Below are positions 58,311 to 64,000 of a DNA stretch of 64,000 nt, one piece after another. The stretch's first letter is position 1. Every line of letters starts with the position of its first letter. Source of the DNA: Glossina fuscipes (taxonomy: Eukaryota > Arthropoda > Insecta > Diptera > Glossinidae); the NCBI RefSeq assembly GCF_014805625.2, contig NW_023998492.1, forward strand, positions 706,822 through 770,821. The letters are read 5' to 3'. The notes below the pieces were generated by a model, which did not search any database, had not been told where the DNA came from, and saw only the letters and a list, made by a program, of their open reading frames with translations. A program made the translations under genes and the position numbers.

Positions 58311-59102
58311 TTTCCCTGTTTTTTATTCTTTGTTGCTCATAAACTACACGCAAACACCGTATAATTTCCGCTTTTATTCCCAAAACAGAAAACATTAGCT
58401 GTGCCCACTCAAAATTAAAGAACATGGCAATTAAGTTCTTTTCCATTTTTTTATGATTGCAGTGATGGCTTTAAAAGATTCGTTGACGCCCGAGTATAGT
58501 TTCCTTAGTTGTTATAAACTGAGAGAGAGAAGGTAAAATCTTAGAGTATTTTTGCTTATACTCATCCGACTCAGCATGTAGTAGACTTGATGAAATTTCG
58601 AAGAATACAGAAATGCACATACACGTCATTAGCAACAAAAGCGGCTGCGTAAAATACTGCCATCGAAAAAAATATACTTTATTTATTAAATTGACCATAT
58701 ATATTTTAAAATTAACAGATATTCGCACAAATACTATATTAGTGTGTGAGGAATACATAATATTAATTTTCAACATTCTATCTTGTTCACAGTATTAGTA
58801 AAAGAAAGTAAAAAAATGAAACTTCAGCTTTCTATATTCTATAATTAGTGAGTAATGAGCCAAAACCCATAAATTTTTGCTTAGAGAAAAAGTTATGTAC
58901 TTAGCAAATTCTCAGTAAATTTTGTCACATGTATTTTTTCTTAAGAGATAGTTTTTTCTGCTTATAGAGGGAGGTTTTAACGATACAACTTCTGTTTTAT
59001 TAATATTTTAATTTTAGACTAATGAAATAAATTCTTAGACTAAAAAAAAGACATTGAGCACTAGCAACACAGGCTATCGGCTCTAATTTAAATAAATGTA
59101 CA

Positions 59103-60111
59103 TTAGATAATGAGCTTAGTAGTATTAATAAAGTAATATATTGAATTGATATTCTGTTCTGAAGCCGATTGTAGAATGTCCAAAGGGTTAATCGTTCCAA
59201 ATGCAGTACCCAAGGAAAAGTTAAGGCAGTCGCAGAGAATGTGCTTTATAGTAAGAGTTTGTCCACAACAGCAGATTGGGGAAGAAGACTGCTTCAGGAT
59301 CCATTGGTGAGTTGCAATTGTATGACCAAGACGAATTCTCGAAAATGTTTGGATCTTGGTTTTCTCAACATTTGTTGGATATAAAGGTGGAGTTAATTGA
59401 GGGTTAATGGAATGATCGTGTTGATGATGATATTGTAAATTTCCTTCTGCAGTTTTCTCTTTAACTTTTCTTCTGAAGATACATTTGAAGATCCAACTTT
59501 TCCATGACATCATCCATAATTAGAGGAGCAGAAGCAGCATACTTTGTCGCTCGATCAGCCTGCTCATTTCCCAGTAAACCGATGTGACTTGGCACCCATA
59601 ACATTTTAATTTTTCCGTCGGGTGTAGTAATTATATTCCTTAATTTGTTGATGGTGCTCCATCTCGAAGTCGAAGGATTCCGAATAGCTTGTAATACAGA
59701 CAAACTGTCGGTAACAATGACGGTTTTGAGTTTGTTTTTATGGGCAAGCTTCGCAGCGTGAAGGATAGCTCTGGCTTCGGTTGTGAAAGTTGAAGTACTT
59801 TCGACGCACAAAACAATGGTCAATTGCAGATGGTGACTTTGGAATTTTCTTCGCAATAATAATCTTTCACCGAGAATGGATTTGTTTGAATTAAGAAGTT
59901 TGGGGACTATTTTAGCTTTTAACTCATAAAGTCTATTTTCTAAAGTTGGGAGACCAGTTTCAATTATAATATTATTTATGGGCGTCGTCCGAAAAGCATA
60001 ACAACTTGCTCTGACGGCTTGGTGATAGACCGGTTTAAGGATGTTGATATTAGATTTGCAGCTATTGCCATAAATTATCAAAACATAGTCAATCTTGCTT
60101 AACACAAGCAT
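59103..60111 (-). pseudogene. I-element ORF2 post-RT/RNase H part, copy C
   Basis: From Met 60111, MLVLSKIDYVLIIYGN and GLPTLENRLYELKAKIVPK are the region after reverse transcriptase. The text then jumps at ~59815 into ESTSTFTTEARAI, so the RNase H segment with the first catalytic Asp is deleted, while DSLSV and GNEQAD remain. A frameshift near 59480 leads to RIRLGHTIATHQWIL, ICCCGQ and HILCDC. Non-functional. Confidence 0.82.
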
Positions 60112-60619
60112 TTTTGTAAGATAAGCAATAGTGTTAATATGCGCATGGCTTCTCCAAGCAACGTACTGTATAAAATTTACCCTTTTTAAAAGGGAGTTTT
60201 TTAACCGAAGACAGTGTGCTTTTCAACGATAATTGTTGGAAAACGTGAGCCCGAGAACATAGAGCGTCTGCACATTTAGTACTGGTAAGTCGTTAATATG
60301 CATCCGTAGGATTCCTGCATCGCACATACGGAGAATACGGAGAATAAATTGCAGAGTTCTTCCTGAGAAAACCATTGCGAAGGTGGGATATAGAGGGAAG
60401 GCACTGTAAATTTTATGTTCAACATTATTTGTATGGCTACGGCTTGTATGTTTGAACTAAAATTTATGCGTTTGTGAGGTATATTTGATTTTATGAAAAC
60501 ACCAACTCCTTGTTTGGAATATGAATTTTGATCAGCATTCGTGAAGTATCCAGTATATGGGATGTGTCAGCTAATAAACGAAATCTATTCGAGTTTTTAT
60601 CTGGCAGCCCCGGGGCCAT
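60112..60619 (-). pseudogene. ORF1 stub fused to endonuclease remnant, copy C
   Basis: ATG 60619 gives an ~20-codon ORF1 start. At ~60560 it joins an endonuclease stretch (GYFTNAD-like, YPTFAMVFS), which ends at CAATTTATTCTCC and joins post-RT sequence (MCDAGILRMHIN). The two deletion joins remove ~3.5 kb relative to an intact I element. Confidence 0.7.
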
Positions 60620-60928
60620 TATGCCTTATGGTTGTCTATTATTTAGTTATTTCTGAAATAATCACTCACAAGAGATTTGGGAAACTACTGAGGATAACGT
60701 CAATTTATTGCAATTTTTTTTTTTTGTATTTAAAGGAAACACGTACGGTATCCGCGATGATAAGTTTTAGCAATAAACACACAAGAAGTTCAACAAATTT
60801 TAATAAGTTTGAAAACTCTTAAAAACGTATAACGCAATAGAGAAATTAAATAAAAGAATAAATTGCAAAAATTTTTCCACAATGAGAAAAATATAACCAT
60901 AGCGCTTGAACAGAGTTGCCGTTCTGTG
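60620..60928 (-). promoter_or_regulatory. I-element 5' UTR, copy C
   Basis: Homologous to 39405-39718. It ends in GGCAACTCTG near the 5' terminus on the minus strand, directly next to the target duplication, and should contain the internal promoter. Confidence 0.65.
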
Positions 60929-60940
60929 AACTTCTGTTTT

Positions 60941-61774
60941 AAAAAAATATTAGACTCGCGGTACATACTTCATTATGATACCATGTCGTTAAGGAAACGA
61001 AACATGTAAGTTAATTATATTTGGCTGTTTGTTAATTTTAATCGCGTGTTAGACATTTTCAACACCAGCCTGCGTGCAAGCCTCCTAATATTTCTGCCAA
61101 ATTTGAAGTGCATATGTTAATTTTGTGGCCAAGAAGAAAAATGGATATATACCTCATCCTTTGACGATGGTTATAAAAATAATCAAATTAATACCATCCA
61201 TAACATGAAGAAGGTAAAATTTTTACTCTCTTTGTTTAAATTATTAACAAAACGAACTACGTTACAAATATTGTAAGTAAACCCAAAGATTATCGTTTTA
61301 ACAAAGGAGAAAAAAAAGAAGAAAAAAGCTGTAAAATCTTATAGTGCTGGATATAGTTTATGATATGCAATAGTGTAATACTTGAAACCACATCAACATC
61401 GTCGCCTACGGAACAGCTAATGACATTGTGCGATCAGAACGTCCAGGGACCGACTGCGTGGATACCCCCATCCAACGAGCTAGAAGTCAGGCATGTTCCC
61501 GTTTGCTAGGGCTGTGCGAAAATTTCAGTTCGCAATTGTGTAAAACATTTTCCTTCGATAACTGAAAAACACTTATGCTTACGTTTGTTATAACATAGCA
61601 CCTTTTTTTTGCAGTAAAGCATAGGATCGGATAAAGAATATCAAATTATAGATGAAAATTTTTTTAAGCTTCTTGTCGAAATCATTTAAATCTTTTCAAT
61701 GCGACTTTCGGCAATAGTTGTACACTACGCCACCTGCGCAGGCAGAAGGGCTGAAGATAGGACAATTTTTTATT
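60941..61774. other. Unassigned DNA
   Basis: No gene or repeat that I can support. Confidence 0.4.
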
Positions 61775-61965
61775 ATATGGATCGATCCAGAGTCATAATC
61801 TAAATTGATCTAAGTCTGTCTGTCTATGTATATTTGTGTTCACGCTACAGGTCGCAATTTTTGGAGATATTTAGGTGAAATTTGGTGCAGTTACGTGCTT
61901 CGAGCCAAAGACGAACGCTATCGAAAATGGTTCGGATCGGTTCACTTTTACGACAAGTCCCTGTT
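61775..61965. repeat. Dispersed repeat relic
   Basis: GATCTAAGTCTGTCTGTCTA followed by GGTGAAATTTGGTGCAG and AAAATGGTTCGGATCGGTTC, the 3' half of the family. Confidence 0.6.
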
Positions 61966-64000
61966 CTGAAAGGTCCTCAAATGGCATTATTATTTAGGCA
62001 TATTTCGACATTATCAATTAGTGTGAATACTTTGGACTGGCTGTGGCAGTTTTTGAAACCCCTCTTATAGAATAAAAACTGAAGTTTATTCGACGAAGAG
62101 CTTCAATGCTAGTAATTTAAAATAACTGTATCAAATTTGGACCAACTTTGTCTATCATTTGGATTCTATGCCAAAAAGAAATTTCACGCAAATTTATTCT
62201 TTGTGAAGCAGAAATATCTAAGCATTAATATGTGGTAATGGAAATTGACCCATAATATTATAGTAATTTCATACAAAAATGAACTGAGATTTGTAAGGAT
62301 TAAACTTATGCTACACTGCGTTGGGCCCACTGCCCTATACATATGCACATGAAAAACATGCCTTTGTACAGAAACAAGATATAATTTTTGAGTTCCATAA
62401 TAAAAATAAAACTGTGTTAGACAATGTAGTGCAGGGTATTAACCGTCAATCTTGCCCGACATGTACTATGTTCTTACTTGTTTTAGATTTTGTTTAAGTA
62501 AATAACATTGAGGTACATCGCCGGAAGTTCAATATTGAATATCATGTTGATCAAGAATTTGTATAACAGTCCGGGAGGTACTTTGGAACGTTACAACTGG
62601 CACATGCAAGTTAACATAGACCTTTCTACAATATAAAATCCTCAAAGCCTCACTTAAAGCCATGCATTTCTCAAATGTATCTTACAGCCACATATTATAC
62701 TATAGTTAAAAAAATGTAATTCTTAAAGCACAAGCGGAAGGTAAATAAAATTTTATGCGTGCGAATAAACAGCAAAAATATGCATTAATAAATACCAACA
62801 TTCACGTTTATGGCGCAGATAAACATTTATACGTACTTAAAGATATGTGTGTCGAGCTTGTATTTATGTAACAACATATATATATACATTTGTAACTGAA
62901 AAAATGACCTGATAGTGTATTTATATAAAATTATGTATATTTTGCATGCAACCTGTGCATGTTACAGGGAGTATGTCGCAAGGATCATAAAAAAGAGAAA
63001 AAAAGAAGTAAAGGAAACACCTCCCACAGACGCATAAGTAATGACGTTAGCGACTAAAAGTAAACACGTGCACCCATGCAATGTTATCAATGGTATGCAT
63101 TGCGGTCGCCTGAATTGGGCTGCATACAATGGTGCAAACGAAGTACGTAACCATAACAGTTCAGGATGCTAAGGAACAGTTTCACCATATAACGATTCAA
63201 GTTTTTTAAAGGAAAAAGTTCGTAATATTCTTAAAAATTTGGATTGACACAAATTCTTAACATTAAACCCTTATATATATAAATATTATTGTTATTATTT
63301 TTTAGTATTTTAAAAAAACTTTGATTTGGTTTTTGAACTGACAAACAATTCCAAAAAAGTTTTATTTTACTATTCTCATTTAGGGCTGAAAACACTTTTC
63401 CTATACTGGAGCTGATAGAGTCTGTCTCGTTTATTTAAAAGCATTGATCATTGAAAAATCTACTGTGCTCTCTTGTAGACATAACAGCAGATATAACAAT
63501 ACAGGTTATGTCATGTAGCATGCTATACTTTAAGTGGTGTAATGAGCACATAAGTCAACGCTAGTCCGAGCAAACAAACTAAAAAGTTAATAAAAACTAA
63601 AGTTAGTTGTAGTGATTAGCTCTTGCCACCGCCAATGCGCCAATCCCTTCATTTTCTAAGGCACCCCTAGATAAGATAAGTAAAAGGAAACGTAACAAAA
63701 CTAAATCATGTAAAAGTAACTTAACTTAGGTGCGGCATCAAAACAAATTTCTAACCTTGATTCTTCTACTATAAATTCGGACTAAGAAAAGTAATGCATA
63801 GCGAGTGCCCGAGACTGCAAAATACGGAAATGTACACATATACATAAAATTTTTTTCAAAGGAATTTCTTCAAATGTTATTTACTGCTACCGCGGAAACA
63901 CTTCTAATAAAACTATTTTGCATTTCTAAATGCATTATGATATGTAAACACAGCTAACTTTTTTTGCTCGAAATTTATTTATACGCAATTTGATTTAATA
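61966..64000. other. Unassigned AT-rich DNA
   Basis: Nothing supportable is visible. Confidence 0.4.

Larger units (their letters stand above)
58999..60928 (-). mobile_element. Internally deleted I-type retrotransposon (copy C)
   Basis: AACTTCTGTTTT at 58987-58998 is repeated at 60929-60940, a 12 bp target duplication. The element has a full 5' UTR and the 3' tail but is only ~1.9 kb. ORF1 is cut to a stub, most of the endonuclease and all of the reverse transcriptase are missing, and RNase H is partly deleted. Its intact ends and duplication show that it was inserted by retrotransposition. It shares its 3' end with copies A and B and its 5' UTR with E. Confidence 0.88.

Overview
The window is AT-rich, gene-poor nuclear DNA from an insect. 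Short introns of about 70 bp, I-type retrotransposons with TAA-repeat tails, a mellifera/cecropia-like mariner, a Polinton/Maverick and many copies of a dispersed repeat carrying a GTCTGTCTG-type motif together suggest a cyclorrhaphan fly, perhaps a tephritid. The organism is an inference. I found no host protein gene I could support. All family names come from motif recognition; no database search was possible.

Layout. 0.25-4.24 kb: a decayed Mutator-like (MULE) DNA transposon with ~100 bp terminal inverted repeats (TIRs). Its broken reading frame joins a transposase to a Ulp1/C48-type protease and a C-terminal zinc finger, and a short I-type retrotransposon with a 12 bp target duplication is nested inside it. 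9.2-10.4 kb and 20.7-22.3 kb: two inverted copies of the same ~0.85 kb segment, each attached to a different part of a mariner transposase, as if one mariner lineage carried a captured segment. 14.6-15.7 kb: an unusual GC-rich island with several strong hairpins and no known identity. 32.6 kb: a tRNA-like relic. 34.1-39.7 kb: a rearranged I-clade retrotransposon in which a second 5' part lies inverted inside the first; the whole is bounded by a 13 bp direct repeat. 59.0-60.9 kb: a third I copy, internally deleted, with a 12 bp target duplication.

The centrepiece is an ~11.9 kb Polinton/Maverick (41803-53654). Its genes are: a small spliced protein, protease, major capsid, pVI-like protein, penton-like minor capsid, an SSEKL-repeat protein, a small basic protein, packaging ATPase, two conserved unknowns, chromodomain integrase and protein-primed DNA polymerase B. 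ATPase, minor capsid and one unknown are open. Protease, major capsid, pVI-like protein, integrase and polymerase are broken, so this copy cannot act alone. Its TIRs hold three ~143 bp tandem units built around the palindrome CACGNNCGTG. They also hold an inward-facing TATA/leader/GTAAGT module that seems to give the outermost gene at each end the same spliced 5' leader.

The remaining DNA is low-complexity tracts, dispersed-repeat relics and unassigned AT-rich sequence.
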